NCBI GenBank assembly: GCA_964431685.1
Contig: CAYSLA010000045.1
Location: forward strand, 1 to 22,760
DNA from: CAYSLA01 sp964431685
GTDB lineage: Bacteria > Armatimonadota > UBA5829
Length of the DNA stretch: 22,760 nt
Reading direction: 5' to 3'
Position numbers and translations under genes: made by a program. Numbering within the stretch: position 1 is the first letter of the stretch; each line of letters starts with the position of its first letter. The notes beneath the pieces are model-generated. The model saw nothing but the letters and a program-made list of their open reading frames with translations, was not told the origin of the DNA and searched no databases. Shown here in pieces: positions 7,456-14,133 of the stretch.

Positions 7456-8223
7456 ATGAACGATGCGAAGACTCTGAGCGAACTGATATCAATGTCGAGG
7501 GAACTGGGAAGACCCGAGAATGACTACGTGGTGCTGGGCGAGGGAAACACTTCGGCCAGGATCGATGACAGCTTCTTCTATGTGAAGGCCAGTGGCAAAT
7601 ACCTGCGCGACTCAGACGAGAACACATTTATCAAAGTCAAGCTTCCCGAGGCAGTCGCAATTCTGGACAAAGGCAGCCTGACCGATGACCAGATAAAGGC
7701 GGAACTGGCGGCTGTGTGTGCAGACACAGACAATCGTCTTCGCCCGTCCATTGAGACCACGTTTCACGCATATCTTCTAGGCCTGCCTGGCGTCAACTTC
7801 ATTGGCCACACCCACGCGACAGCAGTAAACGCACTGACCTGCAGCAACAACGCCGAAGCCTTGATCAGCGGCAGAATCTGCCCGGATGAGATTGTTTATT
7901 GCGGAATTGAGCCTCTGTTTATGGAATACTCCGATCCGGGCCTTGAGCTTGGGCGACAGATCCGAGAGAAGATCGCCGAGTACTCGAAGCGCAACGGCTG
8001 TAACCCGAAGGTCATACTAGTACGCAACCACGGAATAATTGCCATCGGTGCAAACGCGCACGAGGTGGAAGCCATCACGGCGATGTACTGCAAGACCTGC
8101 CGTATTCTGGCGGGAGCGGTCAATTTCGGAGGCGTTCATTTTATGTCTCAGAGCAATGTCGACCGCATATACACCCGCCCCGACGAAGACCAGCGAAAAC
8201 AGCAGTTCAAGGCATCCAAGTAG
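7456..8223 (+). CDS. Class II aldolase/adducin-family protein
   Basis: A 255-residue zinc-dependent class II aldolase of the fuculose-, rhamnulose- and ribulose-phosphate group, which cleaves or epimerises a keto-sugar phosphate through an enediolate. It shows GEGNTSARI (28-36), the likely catalytic Glu at about 100, the metal pair H118-T-H120 and the third ligand H192 in RNHGII. The length fits a stand-alone aldolase. The ATG at 7456 has GGAGG (7441-7445) 10 nt upstream. It leads a three-gene unit with a long MDR dehydrogenase (63 nt on) and an SDR. The sequence does not tell the sugar; a link to an L-rhamnose or L-fucose type pathway is plausible, because aldolase plus SDR pairs occur there, sometimes fused. 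Confidence 0.9.
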   Translation: MNDAKTLSELISMSRELGRPENDYVVLGEGNTSARIDDSFFYVKASGKYLRDSDENTFIKVKLPEAVAILDKGSLTDDQIKAELAAVCADTDNRLRPSIETTFHAYLLGLPGVNFIGHTHATAVNALTCSNNAEALISGRICPDEIVYCGIEPLFMEYSDPGLELGRQIREKIAEYSKRNGCNPKVILVRNHGIIAIGANAHEVEAITAMYCKTCRILAGAVNFGGVHFMSQSNVDRIYTRPDEDQRKQQFKASK

Positions 8224-8286
8224 TTCGGTAATTCCGGATGATCGACATTTTGCGCGGCGGCGCTAGATAAGAGAGGGTATAACCGC

Positions 8287-10032
8287 ATGAGCGACGTGCT
8301 AACACGATACAAGACACTAGATTACAAGCTCCCGGACAAGAACCTGGCGTGGAGAATGCACGAGTCTGGGGTTGAGAATTTTGGAAGCGACAGCCAGGCG
8401 GACACGCTTCCATTGACAAAGCCCGGACCCAACGAGGTTCTGACACGTGTAGACGCCATAGGAATCTGTTTTTCTGACGTTAAACTGATAACCCAGGGAT
8501 CCAGCCATCCGCGGATCACCGGAAGAGATCTTGTCAACGACCCGGTCACACCCGGTCACGAGGTCTCGCTGACCGTGGTTGAGGCCGGAGAGAACTACAA
8601 GGACAAGTACAAACCCGGAGACCGCTTTATAGTCCAGGCGGATGTCTACTACAAAGGCGCAAACCTCGCTTACGGTTACGTGCTCGCCGGAGGCATGCAG
8701 CAGTACGGCATTGTTGGCGAAGAAGTTCTGAACGGTGATGAGGGCTCTTATCTGATACCTGTTTCAAGCAAGACAGGATACGCTGAGGCGGCCCTGGTGG
8801 AGCCGTGGACTTGTGTGGTGGCCGCGTATCGCATACATCCGAGAAAGTCTATGCTGGCTGGAGGATCCGCCCTGGTTGTGGGAGCGCAGGACGGCGCCTA
8901 CGTTCTTGACTCCGACCTCGTAAAGGAAGGCGCACCTGCAAAGGTTGTCCTCGCGGGAGTGTCGGACTCGGTGAAGCAGTCCGTTAGGTCTATCGTGACC
9001 TCCAGTGAGATTGTTGAGATCGGCCCGTTGAGCGCTACGGCTGTGAAGGCTTTGACTCAGGAACGAACCGGCGAGAAGGGCTTTGACGACATAATCGTGC
9101 TGGGGACTCCAGACGCGGACCTGGCCGAGGCGCTGGGAACCGCGCTGGGGCGCAACGCGGTGATGGCTGTAGCGGCAAACAAGCCGATCGACCGCCCCAT
9201 ACAGGTAGACGTGGGCCGTGTGCACTACGACTACATAGACTATGTCGGCACAAAGACCGGCCGGGTCGCGGAAGCATATAACAAGAGCCGGGATTCGGAG
9301 TTTACGGCCGGCGGGACCGCATGGTTTATCGGAGCAGCAGGACCGATGGGTCAGATGCACGTTCAACGAGCGGCGATGATGAAGGGCGGGCCTAAGAAGA
9401 TGTTGTGCACTGATGTGGACAACAGCCGGCTCGACTACCTGAAGAGCAGCGTGAAACGCTCCGCCGAGGAAAACGGCGTAGATCTGATCTTCCTGAACCC
9501 AATGGAAGCGGGAGACGAAGCGCTGCGCAAGACCATCGCTGATCTGACCGGCGGAAAGGGCTTCGATGATATAGTTGTATTGGCTCCCGTAGCAGCTCTC
9601 ATCGCCGGGGCCATCGAGCACCTTGCGGAGGGCGGCCTTATGAACATTTTCGCCGGCGTGCCGAGGGGAACCATAGCCACGATCGATCTGAGCGTCACCT
9701 TTATGAACGGCAACCGATTTGTGGGCTCCAGCGGGTCGAGGCCGGCTGACATGGTTGACACGCTCAAGTATACCGAGGAAGGCGAACTGCCCACGCGGAA
9801 CTCGCTTGCGGCTGTCGGCGGGATCGACGCGATGAAAGACGGGGTTCTAGCCGTGAAAGCGGCGAAGTACCCTGGCAAGACCGTTATCTTCCCCCAGATC
9901 ACGATGCCGCTCACGGCAGCTACTGACCTGAAGGGTGTGCTGCCCAGCGTCTACGAGAAGCTTGTTGATGGTAAGTTCTGGACGCAGGCGGCAGAGGATG
10001 AGTTGCTTCGACTCAAACTTCAACTGGACTGA
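8287..10032 (+). CDS. Long MDR-superfamily dehydrogenase with two tandem Rossmann units
   Basis: A 581-residue zinc-type alcohol or polyol dehydrogenase, much longer than the usual 340-410. The GroES-like catalytic domain (about 1-185) keeps the zinc ligands C61, H91-E92 and E172 of the sorbitol-dehydrogenase type; the four-Cys structural zinc loop is absent. Then come two nucleotide-binding-like units. The first (about 190-335) has GGSALVVGAQDGA in place of GxGxxG. The second (about 343-485) has WFIGAAGPMGQM. Both carry nearly the same peptide, GEKGFDDIIVLG (262-273) and GGKGFDDIVVLA (422-433), 160 residues apart, which suggests an internal duplication. The ATG at 8287 has GAGAGGG 9 nt upstream. 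Oxidation or reduction of a sugar alcohol phosphate is a guess from the neighbouring genes. Confidence 0.88.
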   Translation: MSDVLTRYKTLDYKLPDKNLAWRMHESGVENFGSDSQADTLPLTKPGPNEVLTRVDAIGICFSDVKLITQGSSHPRITGRDLVNDPVTPGHEVSLTVVEAGENYKDKYKPGDRFIVQADVYYKGANLAYGYVLAGGMQQYGIVGEEVLNGDEGSYLIPVSSKTGYAEAALVEPWTCVVAAYRIHPRKSMLAGGSALVVGAQDGAYVLDSDLVKEGAPAKVVLAGVSDSVKQSVRSIVTSSEIVEIGPLSATAVKALTQERTGEKGFDDIIVLGTPDADLAEALGTALGRNAVMAVAANKPIDRPIQVDVGRVHYDYIDYVGTKTGRVAEAYNKSRDSEFTAGGTAWFIGAAGPMGQMHVQRAAMMKGGPKKMLCTDVDNSRLDYLKSSVKRSAEENGVDLIFLNPMEAGDEALRKTIADLTGGKGFDDIVVLAPVAALIAGAIEHLAEGGLMNIFAGVPRGTIATIDLSVTFMNGNRFVGSSGSRPADMVDTLKYTEEGELPTRNSLAAVGGIDAMKDGVLAVKAAKYPGKTVIFPQITMPLTAATDLKGVLPSVYEKLVDGKFWTQAAEDELLRLKLQLD

Positions 10033-10053
10033 AAGCAAGGAGACTAACGAAAA

Positions 10054-10848
10054 ATGGGTTGTAAGAGATTTCAGGAAAGAGTCGTCTGCGTCACGGGAGC
10101 CGCTCAGGGTCTGGGAGAAGCCTTATCGGAGAGGTTCGCCTCTGAAGGCGCATCGGTCATTCTGACAGACGTGAACGAAGACGGAGTCAAGGGCACCGCT
10201 CAGAGGATTGCGGACACCTACGGTGTTCGCACATTAGGACTCAGGATGGACGTAACCGACGATTTCGCCGTGCACTCAACAATGGAGATGGTTGAGCGCG
10301 ATTTCAAGCGGCTGGACGTCCTGGTAGCGAACGCGGGAGTCTTGAAAGCGTATGAGCTGACGGAGTTCCCCGTAAGTGAGTGGAGGATGGTCCTTGAGGT
10401 AAATCTCATCGGCTACATGATTTGCGCGAAACACGCCTGCCAGATAATGAAGAACCAAAAGTCCGGCAACATCATCCAAATCAATTCCAAATCGGGCAAG
10501 AAAGGCAGCTTCCGGAACTCGGCGTACGCGGCAAGCAAGTTCGGCGGAATAGGCCTGACCCAGTCTCTTGCCCTGGAAATGGCGCCGTACGGAGTGCGGG
10601 TAAACGCGGTTTGTCCCGGCAACCTGCTCGAAGGCACTCTTTGGCAGCAGAGTCTGTTTGAGCAGTACGCTCGCACTCAGGGACTCACCGTAGAACAGGT
10701 GAAAGCAAAGTACATGGACCAGGTGCCACTGGGACGAGGTTGTGAGTACTCCGATGTAACCAACGTCGTTACATTCCTCGCCTCCGACGAGGCAAGCTAT
10801 ATGACGGGACAGGCGATCAACATCACCGGCGGACAGGAGATGCGCTAG
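10054..10848 (+). CDS. SDR oxidoreductase, sorbitol-6-phosphate dehydrogenase-like
   Basis: A 264-residue classical short-chain dehydrogenase. TGAAQGLG (14-21) binds NAD(P), NAG is at 93-95, and the catalytic set is N117, Ser in INSKSG (143-148), Y158 and K162. The C-terminal half (PGNLLEG, VPLGRGCEYSDV, TGQAINITGGQ) strongly recalls E. coli SrlD, which oxidises sorbitol 6-phosphate to fructose 6-phosphate; this is memory-based comparison. The same SDR type also serves as the reductase half of fused aldolase/dehydrogenases for deoxyhexose breakdown. The ATG at 10054 has AAGGAG 11 nt upstream, and the gene begins 21 nt after the MDR stop, so the two are co-transcribed. Confidence 0.9.
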   Translation: MGCKRFQERVVCVTGAAQGLGEALSERFASEGASVILTDVNEDGVKGTAQRIADTYGVRTLGLRMDVTDDFAVHSTMEMVERDFKRLDVLVANAGVLKAYELTEFPVSEWRMVLEVNLIGYMICAKHACQIMKNQKSGNIIQINSKSGKKGSFRNSAYAASKFGGIGLTQSLALEMAPYGVRVNAVCPGNLLEGTLWQQSLFEQYARTQGLTVEQVKAKYMDQVPLGRGCEYSDVTNVVTFLASDEASYMTGQAINITGGQEMR

Positions 10849-10850
10849 CG

Positions 10851-10885
10851 GACGCAACTGCTGTCGCAGCAGGCTGGTCTGCGTC
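10851..10885. terminator. Hairpin between convergent genes
   Basis: GACGCA (10851-10856) pairs with TGCGTC (10880-10885), enclosing a perfect CTGCTG-tcg-CAGCAG stem (10858-10872). It lies between the SDR stop and the convergent nitroreductase stop. There is no T tract on either strand, so it may be a Rho-assisted or bidirectional barrier rather than a classic terminator. Confidence 0.4.
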
Positions 10886-10913
10886 ACACCTGTCCACTTC
10901 GATAGCCTGCCGA

Positions 10914-11444
10914 CTATTCCTGGCTTAGCCTCTCCCAGGAAACAAGGTCAGACAAGGAGCGCTTGGGGTTGGGAGCCGGGTACTCGGCAGGATAGCCGAC
11001 GGTTACGATCGCCACCGGCTCCAGCTCATCCTTTGCTCCGACCGCGGCTGCGACCAACTGGGGGTCAAAGTTGCCCGCCCAAACACTCGCGAGCCCCAGT
11101 GATGTCGCGGCAAGCTGGGCGTATGCGGCGGCAATAGTGGCGTCCTGGACTGCGTACAATTGCTCGCCCCGCCTGCCGAACCTCGAGCCGGACACCGCAC
11201 GATTCGCGCAAAACACCAGAGACACCGGGGCTTCCTTTATGAACGGCTTGTCGGAAGCTGCCCTGGACAGCGCCTCACGGTTGGCCCGTTCCGTCACAAC
11301 GACCACTTCGAAAGCCTGCATGTTACCCGCTGACGGTGCGGAACTCACGGCCTGAAGCAGAGCTTCCAACTTCTCCTTACCGATACCTCTTGATTCGTAT
11401 TTGCGCACTGATCTGCGCGCTCTCAGCACATCATCAAAATCCAT
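10914..11444 (-). CDS. Nitroreductase-family protein
   Basis: A 176-residue FMN-dependent nitroreductase-fold protein. It shows the FMN-binding RRSVRKYESRGI near residues 10-21, PSAGNMQAFEVVVV around 37-50, and the later block GLASVWAGNFD followed by VGYPAEYPAP. These enzymes reduce nitro, quinone or flavin substrates with NAD(P)H; the natural substrate here is unknown. The ATG at 11444 is preferred over an upstream start at 11555, because GAGG lies 9 nt before it and homology to the family starts at MDFDDVLRARR. It is single, converging on the SDR and diverging from the HExxH protein. A TATACT-like -10 at 11484-11489 has no convincing -35. Confidence 0.88.
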   Translation of the reverse strand: MDFDDVLRARRSVRKYESRGIGKEKLEALLQAVSSAPSAGNMQAFEVVVVTERANREALSRAASDKPFIKEAPVSLVFCANRAVSGSRFGRRGEQLYAVQDATIAAAYAQLAATSLGLASVWAGNFDPQLVAAAVGAKDELEPVAIVTVGYPAEYPAPNPKRSLSDLVSWERLSQE

Positions 11445-11541
11445 CTTGTTGCACCTCAGTTCCGGTATAAGTCCGACATGGATAGTATATCCGACTGCGG
11501 GACGAATAAACCAGCAGTAGCAGAGACTGTCTCGATTGTTG

Positions 11542-11550
11542 TGGTATACT
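11542..11550 (+). promoter_or_regulatory. Candidate extended -10 promoter
   Basis: TGG-TATACT is an extended -10 element without a recognisable -35, about 125 nt before the 11675 start. It is flanked by TGTTGT (11537-11542) and ACAACA (11560-11565), an inverted repeat. The rest of the 11445-11674 interval holds nothing else that I can support. Confidence 0.3.
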
Positions 11551-11674
11551 GTCAATGGAACAACACCCTATGCGGCAATCCTGGCATGTGTGTCTGCCTG
11601 GGAATTAGTTGGGCCGTCACGCACGTATTACAGATGTGGGGGGGGCGCTGGAACGCAGCAAAAGAGAACGTAGT

Positions 11675-12547
11675 ATGATTGTTGACAAGGGAACATGTGT
11701 TCGATTATGCTTTGTATCAGGTAGCAGACTGAGGGCTATTCTGGCGTTGGTCGCGCTCTTTCTCCCGTTGACCAGTCCAAACTCTGCACTGGCTACACAG
11801 GCCGTGCGGCCGGAGAACTCAGCCCGCATCGAGACTCAAGGTACGGCACTGGAGGAGGCATTTGCGGGAAGCAGCTTAGTAGATATGCGGACCAGCCGGG
11901 CAAAACCCGTCGTAACCCTTCGCGACAGATACGGCATACCTCCGCCATCGGAAACCGTGCGAGTGAAGGTCTTTGACCGCGACAAGTTGCCCGCTTCAAT
12001 ACAACCTGCGTTTGCCAACAAGAATGTGCGCGGGGTGACAATTGGAGGCCGGTACATAGCCATACTGCGCACAGATTTCGCGGAAGAATACCACGACATC
12101 CTCGATCACGAATTGGTGCACGCATATATATGGCTCGCCGCGCCGAAGGAACTGCCGTTCTGGTTCCATGAGGCCAGTGCGGTCTTCTTCTCAACCAACA
12201 AGACCGTGAGCTTCTATGGCAAGTCCACAGACACGCCGGGCGAAATGCGTGGGAAGACCACTGAGCTAACAGATGTTTACAAACAGAAGCTCCAAAACTT
12301 CCGATTCCTTACTGAATACGTGGGAGAGGACAAGTTCAGGAAGTGGTATGCTAACGCCGTAATGACGGGCGATGTAAGCGCCCGTCCTCTCCTCGGCCTA
12401 TCAGAGAAACTGCCTGACGAAGACGTAAAGCCGAGACCTTTTCCCGTCGCCGGAGCCGGTCTGGCCGTGGGAGTCGTAGTTCTGGCCGGGTCAGTCGCGA
12501 TGCTTTTGTCGAGGCGGAAGAAGAAACTGGTTATAGATATCGAGTAA
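11675..12547 (+). CDS. Secreted or membrane-anchored HExxH peptidase-like protein
   Basis: A 290-residue protein with an N-terminal signal peptide (about residues 1-40, basic then ILALVALFLPL, ending near SALA), a soluble domain, and a C-terminal membrane helix (about 257-278) followed by RRKKK. Its soluble part therefore faces outward with a short basic cytoplasmic tail. The zinc motif HELVH (H145, E146, H149) and a downstream E166 in WFHEASA fit a gluzincin-type metallopeptidase (the 'peptidase MA-like' group). No target is evident. The ATG at 11675 is preferred, since an upstream TTG at 11609 only adds a charged stretch ahead of the signal peptide; neither start has a strong ribosome site. 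The next element downstream is the riboswitch. Confidence 0.75.
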   Translation: MIVDKGTCVRLCFVSGSRLRAILALVALFLPLTSPNSALATQAVRPENSARIETQGTALEEAFAGSSLVDMRTSRAKPVVTLRDRYGIPPPSETVRVKVFDRDKLPASIQPAFANKNVRGVTIGGRYIAILRTDFAEEYHDILDHELVHAYIWLAAPKELPFWFHEASAVFFSTNKTVSFYGKSTDTPGEMRGKTTELTDVYKQKLQNFRFLTEYVGEDKFRKWYANAVMTGDVSARPLLGLSEKLPDEDVKPRPFPVAGAGLAVGVVVLAGSVAMLLSRRKKKLVIDIE

Positions 12548-12574
12548 ACGTAGAAAATAATCTTCTTCAGGGGC

Positions 12575-12602
12575 TAAAGATGTTTTCTGCAGGTGCCATA
12601 AT
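12575..12602 (+). promoter_or_regulatory. Weak sigma-28-like promoter ahead of the riboswitch
   Basis: TAAA (12575-12578) and GCCATAAT (12595-12602) are 16 nt apart and loosely resemble the flagellar sigma consensus TAAA-N15-GCCGATAA. The second block deviates by a shift. Its place, about 30 nt before the aptamer, and the flgM-like gene beyond make it worth noting. Confidence 0.25.
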
Positions 12603-12630
12603 CAATGGTAAGAGCAAGTATTTTGGGATG

Positions 12631-12784
12631 ACAAAGGCAAACTCTTCGAAAGAAGGGGACGCAAAGCCAGCGGGACTAAACCCTGCATTCTCATTGAGCA
12701 GCCTGGAAGGCCGCCAGCGGCGGCCGACAGGACTCACCCGAGGAGACTCGGAGACCTTTGCAGGACACGTCGGTCGGGTTGCCG
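12631..12784 (+). ncRNA. GEMM-I (cyclic di-GMP-I type) riboswitch aptamer with expanded helix
   Basis: The 5' half matches the family almost base for base: AAAGGCAAAC, a CTTC-GAAA-GAAG stem with a GNRA loop (12644-12655), then GGGGACGCAAAGCC and CGGGACTAAACC. The 3' conserved block appears as GGTCGGGTTGCCG (12772-12784), a looser fit. The helix between the two halves, CCTGCA (12682-12687) with TGCAGG (12759-12764), carries a 71-nt insertion with two extra perfect hairpins: GGCCGCC-agc-GGCGGCC (12709-12725) inside a CCTG/CAGG clamp, and CCGAG-gaga-CTCGG (12738-12751). The base aligned with ligand-contacting G20 of the V. cholerae Vc2 RNA is G, which favours cyclic di-GMP over cGAMP. The likely controlled gene is the flgM-like gene at 12923. 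Confidence 0.82.
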
Positions 12785-12789
12785 TTTCC

Positions 12790-12811
12790 AGCCTTCGGGG
12801 TTTGCCTTTTT
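12790..12811 (+). terminator. Possible riboswitch expression platform
   Basis: A weak AGCCT/GGGTT hairpin (12790-12802, with G-T pairs) is followed by TTTTT at 12807-12811, directly after the aptamer. It could be a ligand-controlled terminator. The stem is short and the region overlaps the -35 of the next promoter. Confidence 0.3.
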
Positions 12812-12831
12812 GGCATGTACTGAGTTATAAT
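12802..12831 (+). promoter_or_regulatory. Sigma-70 type promoter for the flgM-like gene
   Basis: TTGCCT (12802-12807) and a perfect TATAAT (12826-12831) are 18 nt apart, nearly the same arrangement as the ssrA promoter. A start near 12838 gives an 85-nt leader without the riboswitch, so flgM could be read both with and without the aptamer. Confidence 0.65.
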
Positions 12832-12838
12832 GCCTTTG

Positions 12839-12910
12839 TCAATGACGATGTTGTGGGTGACCACCCGCCATTGATTCTCTTTACCCGAAGGCCATTGCGG
12901 AAAGGGTAAA
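12839..12910 (+). promoter_or_regulatory. Two hairpins in the flgM leader
   Basis: TCAATG (12839-12844) pairs with CATTGA (12869-12874) around GTGG-gtga-CCAC. TTTACCC (12880-12886) pairs perfectly with GGGTAAA (12904-12910) around a 17-nt loop. The second stem ends 1 nt before the GGAGG ribosome site, so it may affect access to it. The effect on translation is inference. Confidence 0.4.
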
Positions 12911-12922
12911 CGGAGGCTTCAG

Positions 12923-13225
12923 ATGAAAATATCCAGTGCTGAGTGCGGAAGAGCCACGGCGGGTGCGAGCCAGGCCCAGGCAAAGATACTGCCCAGCGTC
13001 AGGCCGAAGAGCATGGGCGGAATCAAGGCTTCTGAGAAGAAGATACTGTCTCCGCTTGAACGAGGCATGGCCGTGGCAGAAGAGGCTTTGGCTGCGGTGC
13101 CGGAGATACGCGAGGACATAGTGGCTGACGTCAAGGATCGAATCAGCCGGGGCGAGTACAATGTTTCGGGCGATGAGATTGCGGACATGATGCTGCGCCG
13201 ACTTGCGGCAGACCGAATCAGATAG
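12923..13225 (+). CDS. flgM: FlgM-like anti-sigma-28 factor
   Basis: A 100-residue protein whose second half matches the FlgM pattern: a SPLERG segment (43-48), then VPEIREDIVADVKDRI (59-74), a Gly-Glu-Tyr turn (GEYNVSG, 77-83) and IADMMLRRLA (86-95). FlgM binds the flagellar sigma factor (sigma-28/FliA) and blocks late flagellar genes until the hook is built, when it is exported. The N-terminal half is basic, Ala- and Ser-rich and probably disordered, as expected. The ATG at 12923 has GGAGG (12912-12916) 6 nt upstream. The gene stands alone between its own promoter and the terminator at 13255. No other flagellar gene is in the window. The match is by pattern, so the family call is good but not certain. 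Confidence 0.8.
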   Translation: MKISSAECGRATAGASQAQAKILPSVRPKSMGGIKASEKKILSPLERGMAVAEEALAAVPEIREDIVADVKDRISRGEYNVSGDEIADMMLRRLAADRIR

Positions 13226-13254
13226 ATTCCGGCTGTGTAGGGCATCACTGAGGA

Positions 13255-13287
13255 GCAAGGCGATTCTGCAGGTCGCCTTGCTTTTTT
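13255..13287 (+). terminator. Rho-independent terminator after flgM
   Basis: GCAAGGCGA (13255-13263) and TCGCCTTGC (13273-13281) form a perfect 9-bp stem with a 9-nt loop, followed by six Ts (13282-13287). A textbook terminator that separates flgM from parA. Confidence 0.93.
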
Positions 13288-13356
13288 GCGTGTTTGGCGG
13301 AGGATTTCCTGCACCTGATAGCGAACTGAGGTATTTGGAGTTAAGGCGGCACATAC

Positions 13357-14133
13357 ATGGGCGAAGTTTTCGCGGTGGTAAACCAGAAGGGTGGAGTAGG
13401 CAAGACGACAACGGCGGTCAACCTGTCCGCTGCGCTTGCGGCCGCCGGTAAGAAGTCCCTGTTGATTGATATGGACCCGCAAGGCAATGCATCCAGCGGC
13501 GTAGGGGTCGTGAAGTCCAGCCTGGAGCGGTGCATATATGACGTGATCATCAACGGTGCCACCATGGATGAAGTCATAGTACACACGGACACACCAGGCC
13601 TTGACCTGGCGCCGGCCAGGCTCGATCTCGCTGGTGCGGATATCGAGTTGATCTCAGCAATGAGTCGTGAAACCAAACTCAAGGAAGCAGTTCACACAGT
13701 CAAGGACAGATACGACTACGTTGTCATAGACTGCCCGCCGTCCCTAGGGTTGCTGACAGTGAACGTGTTGACGGCTACAGAGTACGTGATACTGCCCATC
13801 CAGTGTGAGTACTATGCTCTTGAAGGTATAAGCCAGCTTCTGCGAACCATCGAGCTCGTTCGACAGCACCTCAATCCCAACCTTGAGATTGCAAAAGTGC
13901 TGCTCACTATGTTCGACTACCGCACACGCCTGTCTGAGCAGGTCGTGGAAGAAGTACGGAGGTTCTTCAGAGACAAAGTCTCTGCTGTTACCGTGCCGCG
14001 AAACGTACGGCTTAGTGAAGCCCCCAGTCACGGCAAACCGATCATAAGCTACGACCCCAGATCAAAGGGGGCGGAAGCCTATACGCAGTTCTCGGAGGAG
14101 GTAATCGCGCTTGGAAAAGAAAGGACTCGGTAA
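13357..14133 (+). CDS. parA: Chromosome-partitioning ATPase ParA/Soj
   Basis: A 258-residue Walker-type ATPase that moves ParB-parS complexes along the nucleoid. The deviant Walker A motif KGGVGKTT (11-18), the DMDPQGN block (38-44) and the Walker B region VVIDCPPSLG are intact. The length matches chromosomal Soj proteins. The ATG at 13357 has AAGG about 10 nt upstream. The 3' end overlaps parB by 23 nt, so translation is probably coupled. I see no clear promoter in the 69 nt between the flgM terminator and this start. Confidence 0.97.
   Translation: MGEVFAVVNQKGGVGKTTTAVNLSAALAAAGKKSLLIDMDPQGNASSGVGVVKSSLERCIYDVIINGATMDEVIVHTDTPGLDLAPARLDLAGADIELISAMSRETKLKEAVHTVKDRYDYVVIDCPPSLGLLTVNVLTATEYVILPIQCEYYALEGISQLLRTIELVRQHLNPNLEIAKVLLTMFDYRTRLSEQVVEEVRRFFRDKVSAVTVPRNVRLSEAPSHGKPIISYDPRSKGAEAYTQFSEEVIALGKERTR

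Noticed and set aside
8764..9621. 285-codon frame antisense to the MDR dehydrogenase
   Set aside because: Shadow frame; no start context, no recognisable domain, and the sense protein carries conserved motifs.
11445..11674. Extended starts for the nitroreductase (11555) and the HExxH protein (11609)
   Set aside because: The extra N-terminal residues do not fit the families, and the downstream starts fit better: the nitroreductase ATG has a good ribosome site, and the HExxH ATG begins directly at the signal peptide.
12580..12909. Plus-strand open frame of 109 codons between the HExxH gene and flgM
   Set aside because: It runs through the riboswitch aptamer, a promoter and leader hairpins; no ribosome site and no protein-like composition.
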